The notes beneath the pieces are model-generated. The model saw only the letters and a program-made list of their open reading frames with translations, did not search any database and was not told where the DNA came from. DNA of 64,000 bases. Source: Candidatus Peribacteraceae bacterium (GTDB lineage: Bacteria > Patescibacteriota > Gracilibacteria > Peribacterales > Peribacteraceae). Below, one piece after another: positions 52,037-59,536 of this stretch. The first letter of the stretch is position 1; every line of letters begins with the position of its first letter. Where the stretch lies: contig JAGOTD010000003.1 of assembly GCA_018061945.1 (NCBI GenBank), forward strand, positions 174,028-238,027. The letters are read 5' to 3'. The translations under genes were made by a program, and so were the position numbers.

Positions 52037-52138
52037 TTTTTCGTGGTTCGTGTTATCGAATCGAGCGAAATGATCGAATCGCCGCAATCTAGTGTTTTTG
52101 AAGGCAGAAAGGTAGGGTTTTAGGAAAGCCAAAAATAC

Positions 52139-52180
52139 CTTCCCGCCTTTCCTGCCCTTTCTTACCTTTCTGCCTTCTAC
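52139..52180. repeat. 9-nt tandem repeat (inverted copy)
   Basis: GCCTTTCCT, GCCCTTTCT, TACCTTTCT, GCCTTCTAC; nearly identical to 33971-34013. Confidence 0.8.
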
Positions 52181-52189
52181 TATATCTTC

Positions 52190-52195
52190 TACAAT
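52190..52195 (+). promoter_or_regulatory. -10 box of tkt
   Basis: TACAAT ends 8 nt before ATG 52204. Confidence 0.5.
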
Positions 52196-52203
52196 CTACC
52201 CAT

Positions 52204-54576
52204 ATGACTACCACACACTCTGTCGCCGATCTCATTGGCAAAGATCCATCTATTGTTCCCATGTCGCTCCAGCGCATTGCTCAGGCAAGCGAAGAAGGCG
52301 AAAGGCTGTGGGTAGGGCCGCAGGATGCTGCCAAACTCACGGCAGAGGAAGTCGAGCTATACAACTACGCGCATCAAGTACTCATGTACTTGTGTATTCA
52401 GGCACCGACCAAACATAAGTCGGGACACCCGGGTGGATCGCTTTCAGCATTTACGTTTGCGTACGAAGTCACACGTCGTAGAAATCCTGTTACCGATCAA
52501 CCACTACGTTTTAGCGCCGGACATTTGTCGCTGCTGGCGTATCATCTCGAATGGCTCTTTGGACGCGATGGCACCGATGCACGGCTTGCTTCGCCTCAAA
52601 CTATCATAGACACATTCCGTGTGATTGGTGGTTTGCCGGGGCACGTGGAAGCGGGGGTTGGGGATATTCCGTTTGGGACAGGCCCGCTCGGCAAAGGCCT
52701 TTCTAATGCACTCGGTGTCGCGTTTGCGCAGCAGTATCTTGGCAAAACCGGCGCTGTCGATATTCTGCTTGCCGATGGCGATAGCCAGGAAGGGCAAGTA
52801 CTGGAAGCCATGCGTCTTGCGGGGCACCTTAAGCTCGATCGCTTGGTAGTGCATGGCGATTGGAACGATATTCAGCTCAGCGGCATTCCATCCAAAACGA
52901 TGGCAACGGATTTAGCGTCGGTTGCAGCCAGCATGGGCTGGTCGGTGATCGAAGTGCAAAATGGCAATGACTACGCACAGGTGCGTGCCGCTCTCGACAA
53001 AGCCGATAGCCTGCTTGGCAAAGGCCATCCGATTTTCATTTGCTACTACACAACGATGGGTTATGGCGTTCCGCTAATGGAAGACGGATCCAACAAGGGA
53101 ACGAAAAATTTCCACGGTACACCACTCAGCAAAGAAGAAGGTGAGTTAGCGCTCAATTCACTCAAGCTGGCGCCACTGGAAGAAATCGCCAAAAAACTGG
53201 AACCGATGCGTCTCTCGTTCAAGAAAAAATTTGATGCAGCGCGGGCAAAGCGTGAGAAGGCTGTATTGGATTTTAATTTACCAGCTGGCTACAAGCGTAC
53301 CATCACCGAAAAAGCTGGTGCTGCCCGCAAAGATTTTGGTGCGGTGCATCTTAAAGCTCTTATGGCTGGCGACAAACGTATTGTCGTATTGCACGCCGAC
53401 CTAGCTGAATCCGGTGGATTTGGCGTTGTGGAAAAAGAGTTCCCAAATCGTGTCATCAATGTCGGTGTTGCCGAAGCAAACATGTACATGATGGCTGCGG
53501 GCATGCGCCAGGCCGGACTTCTTCCTGTCACGTACACATTCGCAGCATTTGGTACCAACGAAGCACGGGCCAATGCGCGCCTCATCGATGTCAATACCGG
53601 TCATATTCCACTCGGTGTCTTGCACGATTGTACGCATGCGGGACTGAGTGTCGGGGAAGACGGAGAAACCCATCAGGACAGAAACTACGTGAATATCCCG
53701 TTCGATCACACAGAAATTTGGGTAGCGGGGGACAGTAACCAAGCCGGTGCTATGGCGGAGAAAGCGATGGCGACGATCGCCAAAGGCACAGAGAGTATCT
53801 ATGTGTTCTCCAGTCGGTCAAATCACCCGCAGCTTTTGGATGCATCGGGCAAAGCATTGTACGGTCCCGATTACGAATTTGATGGTCGTGCCACGATTGT
53901 CCGCGGACACGGCGACCAGCGCGATAGTGCGACGATCATCAGTTACGGAGCTGCATTGCACGAAGCTGTGGCGGCGGCGGATATTCTATCGTCTGAGCAG
54001 CGCACGGTGCGTGTATTGAACGCTGCTTGTATTCGCCCACTCGATAGCAGCGCCATCATTCAAGCTGCACTCGAAACACAGCACCTCATCGTCTGCGAAG
54101 ATCACAATACCGAAGGCGGCCTCGCTACTCAGATCGCCGATCTCATCGCCGATTTGTGTTTGCCTTGTACATTGCGCCGCATCGGTGCGCGTCATTATTT
54201 CCCATCTGGCCCGTCCGAACAGCTCACTATCCTCGCGGGTTTGGATGCCGAGAATATTGCCAGCATTGTGGAAGATCAATTCTCGCTTCGCCTTGCGCAG
54301 GGCGAAGAAATTTTTGTCGCCTTCCTCTACGGACTAAAAGAACGTTTGCCACACACGCGCTTTGCGGCTCGGGCTGCTGCGTACATTCAGCGTTTGTCGC
54401 AAGACACGAAATACTTTGCCACTCTACGTGAAATGTGGAAGATCAAATCACTTCCGCCAAGCGATCTGCCAACTGTCGATGCACTCATGGCCACTCTGTC
54501 CGATATGTCGGTGCCCGATGTAAATCCGCTTACGGGTATTGATCGCGAGGCGCAGCATGATAATGGCATTATTTAG
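52204..54576 (+). CDS. tkt: transketolase (long form)
   Basis: The 790-aa TPP enzyme transfers two-carbon ketol units in the pentose phosphate pathway. The TPP domain shows KSGHPGGSLSAFTFAYEV, the loop GPLGKGLSNALGVAFAQQYL and the GDG motif LLADGDSQEGQVLEAM. The Pyr domain has FPNRVINVGVAEANMYMMAA. The C-terminal domain has VLNAACIRPLDSSAI and ARHYFPSG. It is about 120 residues longer than usual: an extra N-terminal 45 residues and a C-terminal helical tail after about residue 690. It may have a phosphoketolase-like or dimer-stabilising extension, but motif order is that of transketolase. Confidence 0.9.
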   Translation: MTTTHSVADLIGKDPSIVPMSLQRIAQASEEGERLWVGPQDAAKLTAEEVELYNYAHQVLMYLCIQAPTKHKSGHPGGSLSAFTFAYEVTRRRNPVTDQPLRFSAGHLSLLAYHLEWLFGRDGTDARLASPQTIIDTFRVIGGLPGHVEAGVGDIPFGTGPLGKGLSNALGVAFAQQYLGKTGAVDILLADGDSQEGQVLEAMRLAGHLKLDRLVVHGDWNDIQLSGIPSKTMATDLASVAASMGWSVIEVQNGNDYAQVRAALDKADSLLGKGHPIFICYYTTMGYGVPLMEDGSNKGTKNFHGTPLSKEEGELALNSLKLAPLEEIAKKLEPMRLSFKKKFDAARAKREKAVLDFNLPAGYKRTITEKAGAARKDFGAVHLKALMAGDKRIVVLHADLAESGGFGVVEKEFPNRVINVGVAEANMYMMAAGMRQAGLLPVTYTFAAFGTNEARANARLIDVNTGHIPLGVLHDCTHAGLSVGEDGETHQDRNYVNIPFDHTEIWVAGDSNQAGAMAEKAMATIAKGTESIYVFSSRSNHPQLLDASGKALYGPDYEFDGRATIVRGHGDQRDSATIISYGAALHEAVAAADILSSEQRTVRVLNAACIRPLDSSAIIQAALETQHLIVCEDHNTEGGLATQIADLIADLCLPCTLRRIGARHYFPSGPSEQLTILAGLDAENIASIVEDQFSLRLAQGEEIFVAFLYGLKERLPHTRFAARAAAYIQRLSQDTKYFATLREMWKIKSLPPSDLPTVDALMATLSDMSVPDVNPLTGIDREAQHDNGII

Positions 54577-54610
54577 CGAATCGCGAATTACGAAGTACGA
54601 ATTACGATTG
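54576..54610. repeat. 7-nt tandem repeat (ACGAATT family)
   Basis: GCGAATC, GCGAATT, ACGAAGT, ACGAATT, ACGATTG just after the tkt stop. Confidence 0.75.
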
Positions 54611-54650
54611 AGAAGAACGTAGAATGTTCAATATTCTACGTTCTTTTCTC
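54611..54650 (+). terminator. hairpin terminator after tkt
   Basis: AGAACGTAGAAT (54614-54625) pairs perfectly with ATTCTACGTTCT (54633-54644), followed by TTCTC. The unit AGAACGT is the same as in the repeat at 40558. Confidence 0.6.
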
Positions 54651-54736
54651 ATTCCATCTTTCATTTCAACTTGCTCTGATACTTCTATCAATCGTAACCA
54701 GATGACATCTATCTCTTATTCAGCGAGAATGAGCGC

Positions 54737-55045
54737 ATGACCGTTCCACGAAAAAAGCCGGTAGTAGAAAGAATCGATCCGGTGGCGCACGAGAAATTGC
54801 TGATGCGCATCGAAAGCGATTTGCGCAAGTCTATCAGCATTCCGCGCAGTATGTGGCGTTCGTTTCTTGCGGGTGTCATGTCGGCATCAGGCGCACTGGT
54901 AGTTGTGGCGATTGTCATTCCTTTTGTGCTTGTCTTTCTACAAAGTATCCAGTGGCCGCCACTGGTCGCGCAGTTTGTGACACAAGTTATTTTCCAGATC
55001 GAGCAAGCAGGCCGCCGTCCTCTCCCAGTGTCTGACGGTCAATAA
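54737..55045 (+). CDS. small membrane protein (DUF5665-like)
   Basis: The 102-aa protein has a charged N-terminal helix (VAHEKLLMRIESDLRKSI), then WRSFLAGVMSASGALVVVAI and FVLVFLQS forming one or two transmembrane segments. It ends with an amphipathic helix and a polar tail. The layout resembles DUF5665 (a conserved basic helix followed by a GGGxA-type membrane stretch), but this is an impression. The last 59 bp overlap the convergent gene at 54987. Confidence 0.6.
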   Translation: MTVPRKKPVVERIDPVAHEKLLMRIESDLRKSISIPRSMWRSFLAGVMSASGALVVVAIVIPFVLVFLQSIQWPPLVAQFVTQVIFQIEQAGRRPLPVSDGQ

Positions 55046-55511
55046 AGAGGGCGATGTAAAAACGCTTGATCATGTCGGCTGATGCGCCGAGTAATTCATC
55101 GATGACTGATGACAGGCGGCGGATCTTTTTGTAGATTTCGGTGAGCGCATACGCAGAGCCTTTGCTTCTGGATTTTGCCAGTTTGTGTGCCTGTTTATCC
55201 AGTGCATGCACTTCGCTATGAATATGCGCGATAATCTTTTCCTGCATTTTCGGTGGCACCGGCAAATTGGCAATGGCTTCGTCGCGGCTAGAAGTACCGG
55301 TTACTTGTGCCTGTGCACCAGATCCCTGGCTTCCGCCACCCATATCACTCGCCTTGTCTTCGCCCATTCGTTCGCTGATTTTGCCCATCAAATCGATCAT
55401 CTCCACAATTTCTGTCAGCTTCTGTGGTTGAAACACTTGAGCAGGCGCCGACTTTTCAGTCGTTACTAGTGCTGTCTTTGCCGCTTCCGGTGAAGCCTTT
55501 GGCGCGTCCAT
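54987..55511 (-). CDS. 174-aa protein of unknown function
   Basis: I do not recognise this protein. The N-terminal third is Ala/Lys/Glu-rich, a Gly/Ser-rich spacer (ASDMGGGSQGSGAQAQ) follows, and the C-terminal half is helical (KMQEKIIAHIHSEVHALDKQ, ALTEIYKKIRRLSSVIDELL) with an almost coiled-coil look. No signal or membrane helix is seen. It ends inside the neighbouring convergent gene. Confidence 0.65.
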   Translation of the reverse strand: MDAPKASPEAAKTALVTTEKSAPAQVFQPQKLTEIVEMIDLMGKISERMGEDKASDMGGGSQGSGAQAQVTGTSSRDEAIANLPVPPKMQEKIIAHIHSEVHALDKQAHKLAKSRSKGSAYALTEIYKKIRRLSSVIDELLGASADMIKRFYIALFIDRQTLGEDGGLLARSGK

Positions 55512-55577
55512 AACCCCTCTATTGTCTCTTATTTACGCTAAAAAGTCAAGTATTGCGCATCAGCAAGCCATTTATGG

Positions 55578-55583
55578 TAGTAT
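55578..55583 (+). promoter_or_regulatory. -10 box of the HIT gene
   Basis: TAGTAT ends 6 nt before ATG 55590. Confidence 0.45.
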
Positions 55584-55589
55584 GAATGT

Positions 55590-55925
55590 ATGACTTCTCC
55601 TGACACAATTTTCCATAAGATCATTCGCCGCGAAATACCGGCTACCATTGCTCACGAAGATGGCGACGTAATTGCCATTCACGATATTCATCCCAAGGCC
55701 AACACTCATGTTTTGTTCATCCCGAAGCAATTTCTCGCATCGATTGCGAGTATCGATCCATCTACTGAGCACATTCCAGGCATGCTGATCGCCAAAGCAA
55801 AAAAGTTTGCACAGGAAAAGGGGATTGATGGCTACAAATTACAATTCAATGTTGGTGCTGGCGGTGGGCAGGAAGTGATGTATATACATCTTCATTTTCT
55901 GAGCGATATTAAGATAAAAAATTAG
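55590..55925 (+). CDS. HIT-family nucleotide-binding hydrolase
   Basis: The 111-aa protein matches HINT/HIT proteins: IFHKIIRREIPATI, HEDGDVIAIHDIHPKANTHV, and GAGGGQEVMYIHLHFLSD. The histidine triad HxHxH reads YIHLH: the first His is Tyr, while the nucleophilic middle His and the last His remain. HIT hydrolases cleave nucleoside phosphoramidates or AMP-lysine adducts. Activity is probable but may be altered. Confidence 0.88.
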   Translation: MTSPDTIFHKIIRREIPATIAHEDGDVIAIHDIHPKANTHVLFIPKQFLASIASIDPSTEHIPGMLIAKAKKFAQEKGIDGYKLQFNVGAGGGQEVMYIHLHFLSDIKIKN

Positions 55926-55929
55926 TCGA

Positions 55930-56013
55930 TACGCGACGAAGTACGACGTACGAATCACGAATTACGAGGATCATTAGCAATATCGTAATTCGTGATTCAT
56001 AATTCGTAATTCG
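55930..56013. repeat. 7-nt tandem repeat with inverted copy (ACGAATT family)
   Basis: ACGAAGT, ACGACGT, ACGAATC, ACGAATT, then CGTAATT, CGTGATT, CATAATT, CGTAATT. It stands next to the terminator at 56014. Confidence 0.85.
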
Positions 56014-56049
56014 AAAAAAGCCGCAGGAACGAATCCCTACGGCTTTTTT
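56014..56049. terminator. bidirectional terminator between HIT gene and rpsA
   Basis: AAAAAAGCCG ... CGGCTTTTTT, with CAGG/CCCT extending the stem around a loop. Confidence 0.8.
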
Positions 56050-56066
56050 CGATTATATTGATGAGA

Positions 56067-57404
56067 TTATTCTGCGTATCCCGCTGCCTTTGCCTCTTCT
56101 TCTGTCTTGAAGTGGACACGGTTTTCCTCGGCGATCTTTTTCGCGGCGGCAGAACCGGCGGCGTAGAATTTCTTGCCAGACTTGGAAGCGACGAAACCTT
56201 CTTCGGAAGCTTCCTCTTTAGATTCTTCTTTTTTCTCGGCCTTCTTCTCGTCTACTGGCTTATCGAACTTGCCTTCCTGCTCGGCGCGAATGCGCTCGAG
56301 CGTTGCGGCGTCGATTGGCTTGAGGGCCTTGATGGAGAGTCCAATGCGGCGCTCATCTACATCGATGTTGATGACTTGCGCGTCTACCTTCTGGCCGATT
56401 TTGAGGCCTTCGGATGGATCCGTGATTTTCTGGTGAGCGATTTCTGTGAGGTGAACGAGACCGGTGATGTCCTTCTCTAGGTTCAAGAATGCACCGTAGT
56501 CGGCAAAGCGAACGACTGTGCCGTGGACTTTCTTGCCAACCGGGTAACGCTCTGCAATTTCCTCCCATGGATCTTTCGTGAGTTGCTTGATGGACAGCGA
56601 CAGCTTTTCGCCATCGATGCCGATCACTTTCACGCTTACTCTGTCGCCAACGACTGCGTATTCCGATGGATTCTTGACGTGGCCCCACGCGATTTCCGAA
56701 ATGTGGACCAAGCCTTCCAATCCGTCGAAGGCAACGAACAGACCGAATTTAACGATGCCGCTTACGATTCCATCGCGTCGGTCGCCGATCTTGAGAGTCT
56801 CTAAAACCTTTGAGCGTTCCTCGGCGATAGCCTCGCGCTCGGAGACAACGATTTTGCCGGAATCTTCATCGAGTGTAATGATTTTGACCGTGAAGGTGTG
56901 ACCAATAAACTTAGAAAGGCGATTGATGATCTCGGAGCTATCGGCGTTGTTCACGCGTGGATAGTTGACCGGAGCGAGCTGACTGACTGGCAAGAACGTG
57001 CGGATACCGTCGATGTTGGCAAGCAGGCCACCCTTATTGGCTTCCTGAGCTGTGAATGGCATTGTTTTGTCGTCTTCCACCATCTTGTGGAAACGATCCC
57101 AGGCCTTCTGCTGGCTGGCCATACGCAAGCTCATCACAACCATTCCTTCGTCGTTCTCTTCTTCGAGTACGAGTGCGGCAACGTTTTCACCGGCGTTCAG
57201 ATCCTTAAATGTATTGAGTGAATCACGTAGTTCGCGACCGGAAACGATACCGGTTGCAACCCCCATGAGGTCGAGCAGAAGCTTGTTCTTGCCCTTAAAA
57301 ATAACCGTACCTTCGACCAGTTCACCTGGGCGGGGACGGAAAACTTGTGGCGAATCCTTGAGGAGTTCGACCATTATCGAGACATGCGCTTTTTTCGGAG
57401 ACAT
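56067..57404 (-). CDS. rpsA: 30S ribosomal protein S1 (four S1 domains plus C-terminal module)
   Basis: The 445-aa protein has four S1 RNA-binding repeats at about 25-90, 110-180, 195-265 and 280-355 (for example GIVSGIVKFGLFVAFDGLEG, HGTVVRFADYGAFLNLEK). A charged linker (KKAEKKEESKEEASEE) and a small C-terminal module follow: SKSGKKFYAAGSAAAKKIAE, EENRVHFKTEEEAKAAGY. The module resembles a short zinc-free version of the tail seen at the end of many CPR proteins. S1 helps load unstructured mRNAs on the 30S subunit. The start MSPKK (57404) is chosen; the upstream open frame runs through repeats. Confidence 0.9.
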   Translation of the reverse strand: MSPKKAHVSIMVELLKDSPQVFRPRPGELVEGTVIFKGKNKLLLDLMGVATGIVSGRELRDSLNTFKDLNAGENVAALVLEEENDEGMVVMSLRMASQQKAWDRFHKMVEDDKTMPFTAQEANKGGLLANIDGIRTFLPVSQLAPVNYPRVNNADSSEIINRLSKFIGHTFTVKIITLDEDSGKIVVSEREAIAEERSKVLETLKIGDRRDGIVSGIVKFGLFVAFDGLEGLVHISEIAWGHVKNPSEYAVVGDRVSVKVIGIDGEKLSLSIKQLTKDPWEEIAERYPVGKKVHGTVVRFADYGAFLNLEKDITGLVHLTEIAHQKITDPSEGLKIGQKVDAQVINIDVDERRIGLSIKALKPIDAATLERIRAEQEGKFDKPVDEKKAEKKEESKEEASEEGFVASKSGKKFYAAGSAAAKKIAEENRVHFKTEEEAKAAGYAE

Positions 57405-57544
57405 GATGGAATATGTGGTGCAAGGGAAAGGATAAAGGCGCAGACCCTCTTGCACGAGCAGGGCGATGCGAGACGTACTGTAGCTTTGGCTTGTGGAAGT
57501 GTCAAACGGGAGGATATGAGGATTAGAGGATGCAAGGATGAGAG

Positions 57545-57586
57545 GACTCAAAGGACTCAGAAGACTCAGAGGAACCAGAGGAGAGG
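57545..57586. repeat. 9-nt tandem repeat (GACTCAAAG family)
   Basis: GACTCAAAG, GACTCAGAA, GACTCAGAG, GAACCAGAG, GAGAGG. Confidence 0.8.
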
Positions 57587-57621
57587 ATATGAAGATGAGA
57601 AGATGCAAGGATGAGAGGACT

Positions 57622-57688
57622 CAAAATATCCGCAGCCGGGACGCCGCCCGCCTGAATGACTTAGAGTCGGGCAGGCGTCCCGGAAGGG
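57622..57688 (+). repeat. palindromic CCGGGACG repeat, copy 3
   Basis: ATATCCGCAGCCGGGACGCC, then GCCCG, a 16-nt loop, CGGGCAGGCGTCCCGG. It has a longer arm than the copies at 5655 and 23136. Confidence 0.75.
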
Positions 57689-57793
57689 AATAAGGTATTT
57701 GAAAAAGCGCCGCGGCAAGCATGCCGCTCCCTGGATTTCAAAGGTTTTGTAAAAGCATAGTTCCTAAAAAGCTAAGAAGCTAATTCCTACTTC

Positions 57794-58558
57794 CTAAATC
57801 AACATTGATTTCTCCAGGTTTAAATCCTGCAATGTCGAAAATTTCTCTTTCTGGCTTGTCTCGGGGTTATAGACTTGATAGAACAACTGCACGAGTTCGG
57901 GCGTCTTTAAGCGTTCCATGGTAATACCGATGCCCTCGAGACCGGACTGAATGAGAGTCACGCGGTCGCGCAGGACTTTGCCGGAGTTTTTGAAGTCGCG
58001 GTTGCGTTGCAGTGCTTTGGCTTTCGTATCATCCACGCTCATCCAATCGATGAAGCGCGTGAGCAGGCCGCGTTTTGTGGCGACGTTCGCATCGACCGGC
58101 ACGATAATGTAGTACGACTTCTGCATGATTTCGGCCACGTTTACGAGCTTTTCCATAAAGCCGGCGTAATCCACGGCTTGCGACTTAAGCAGGGGATTGG
58201 TGTGCGCAACCGACTTCTCTTCCAGTTTTTTCAGGTATGGATCGATATTCAAACGACTGGAGCGAATAAGAATCTGAATCGGAAATGTGAGTGTATTTAC
58301 AAACGACTGGTAACCCGAAATGATTCCCTGCTGCTCCACTTCGCTTTTAAGACTAAAGTTGAGGGCATGAACTTTGAGAACCGCGCGAATGCCGCCGTTT
58401 TTGAGGATTAAGCTGTCTTCGCGGATTTCGGCAATCGGCAGAAAGCGCTGAGTGGAGGACATGAAGCTCGTTTTGCGAGCATTCACGGTATTTTTTGTAG
58501 GTGGACCCTTTGGCTTTTCGTCCACAGTATCGCCGGTAGTGCCTGCTGGTATTGGCAT
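57794..58558 (-). CDS. VirB4/TraC N-terminal-domain-like protein
   Basis: The 254-aa protein resembles the N-terminal domain of VirB4/TraC ATPases: RFLPIAEIREDSLILKNGG, IRAVLKVHALNFSLKSEVEQ, ILIRSSRLNIDPYLKK, and KSYYIIVPVDAN. It ends before any Walker A motif, so the ATPase module is absent from this gene. In CPR genomes a separate VirB4 ATPase often follows, but here the next gene is rpsA. Its ATG shares one base with the TAA of the PrgI-family gene, so the two are coupled. Confidence 0.78.
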   Translation of the reverse strand: MPIPAGTTGDTVDEKPKGPPTKNTVNARKTSFMSSTQRFLPIAEIREDSLILKNGGIRAVLKVHALNFSLKSEVEQQGIISGYQSFVNTLTFPIQILIRSSRLNIDPYLKKLEEKSVAHTNPLLKSQAVDYAGFMEKLVNVAEIMQKSYYIIVPVDANVATKRGLLTRFIDWMSVDDTKAKALQRNRDFKNSGKVLRDRVTLIQSGLEGIGITMERLKTPELVQLFYQVYNPETSQKEKFSTLQDLNLEKSMLI

Positions 58559-59229
58559 TATTGTGCGGATTTGGAGAAAATATGACTGAACGCAGTCAAG
58601 TCATCGGAAATACCGTCGATCGATGGGCCATGCACCGATCCTTCCACCTGCACACGTTCTTTGCGAACAGGCGTTGGTTCCTTGGCAATTTCGTCGGCTG
58701 GCTTGGTGCTTACTTTTACCTCTGCTGGTGTGTCAGTTGAAACAGACTGCACGCCATCGAGAGGTGTCGCTGCTGGCTGTGTAGGAATGCTTAAGCGTGC
58801 CAAGTCTTCTTGCCTGCGTTCGACTTGGTGCGTGACTTCGGTCAGCTTGCGCGAGATATCGATTTTCTGTGCGTCCGTTTTCTTTTCCTCTTTTGGCGGA
58901 CGTGTGACAATATTGATGGAAATGCCAGGATGTGGGCTCCACGAGCGCACAACCGGCTTATTCATGTGCTCGATCCAGAGCAAAATAATATTGAACAGCG
59001 TGATGTCGTTCACTTTCAAAAATGCAAAGGCTGCGGCCACAATAGCCGGGCTCCAGAGCATAATCGTCACTGGCACGCTTACCGGTCCACCTTGCGTGAC
59101 CGTTGCGTACAATACGTAGCTAAAAGCCGTGCCGATACCAATGATCATTAGCTGTTTGAGCGTGACCGGACCGATGATACGGTCTTCAACGTAGACGTTC
59201 TGTGGTATTTTGACAGCTTCCATTGCCAT
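58558..59229 (-). CDS. PrgI-family membrane protein
   Basis: The 223-aa protein begins with the PrgI pattern: KIPQNVYVEDRIIGPVTLKQ, then two membrane helices (LMIIGIGTAFSYVLYATVTQ; VTIMLWSPAIVAAAFAFLKV) and ITLFNIILLWIEHMNKPVVR. Its C-terminal half is a charged, proline-rich cytosolic tail. PrgI/VirB3-like proteins anchor VirB4 at the membrane in conjugation-type machines, in agreement with the coupled VirB4-like gene. The start is ATG 59229 or 59223; TATAAT lies 25 nt before. Confidence 0.85.
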   Translation of the reverse strand: MAMEAVKIPQNVYVEDRIIGPVTLKQLMIIGIGTAFSYVLYATVTQGGPVSVPVTIMLWSPAIVAAAFAFLKVNDITLFNIILLWIEHMNKPVVRSWSPHPGISINIVTRPPKEEKKTDAQKIDISRKLTEVTHQVERRQEDLARLSIPTQPAATPLDGVQSVSTDTPAEVKVSTKPADEIAKEPTPVRKERVQVEGSVHGPSIDGISDDLTAFSHIFSKSAQ

Positions 59230-59536
59230 AGGATTTTTGATGAGAAATCTAAATATTATAGCAGAAACGGGGTTTTTGCTCAAGAGGAGGGGGAATAAGG
59301 ACTCAGATGACTCAAAGGACTCAAAAGACTCAGAGGAGATCTATATTTCCCGCAGACCCAAAGTGTCCCTTTCGGGGCCCGGACGCAGCTTCCCGGTGAC
59401 TATTTCTCGTAATTTCATCAACCGCTGCGGGCAGAATGCTCGCTCTGGGGATTGTAGGATTGATTTTCTCCGGTACATCAACAAAAAGAGGGAAGTGATC
59501 GCTCACAACCCTCTTTTGCGTACTTATCACTATTTT
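59230..59536. other. gap with repeats between clpC and the PrgI gene
   Basis: No gene is seen. It holds a GACTCAGAT 9-nt repeat (59300-59340), a degenerate GGGGCCCGGACGCAGC palindromic remnant near 59375-59400, and the PrgI promoter (TATAAT, 59260-59255). Confidence 0.45.
59300..59340. repeat. 9-nt tandem repeat (GACTCAGAT family)
   Basis: GACTCAGAT, GACTCAAAG, GACTCAAAA, GACTCAGAG, GAGATC. Confidence 0.8.

Larger units (their letters stand above)
57405..57793. other. repeat-filled gap between the VirB4-like gene and rpsA
   Basis: No gene is seen in 389 bp. It contains 9-nt GACTCAAAG units (57545-57586), the third CCGGGACG palindromic element (57622-57688), and a GCGGC...GCCGC hairpin near 57708-57727. 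Confidence 0.45.

Noticed and set aside
57405-57608. N-terminal extension of ribosomal S1
   Set aside because: The extra 68 codons translate the 9-nt repeats; S1 proteins start near MSPKK/MVELL.
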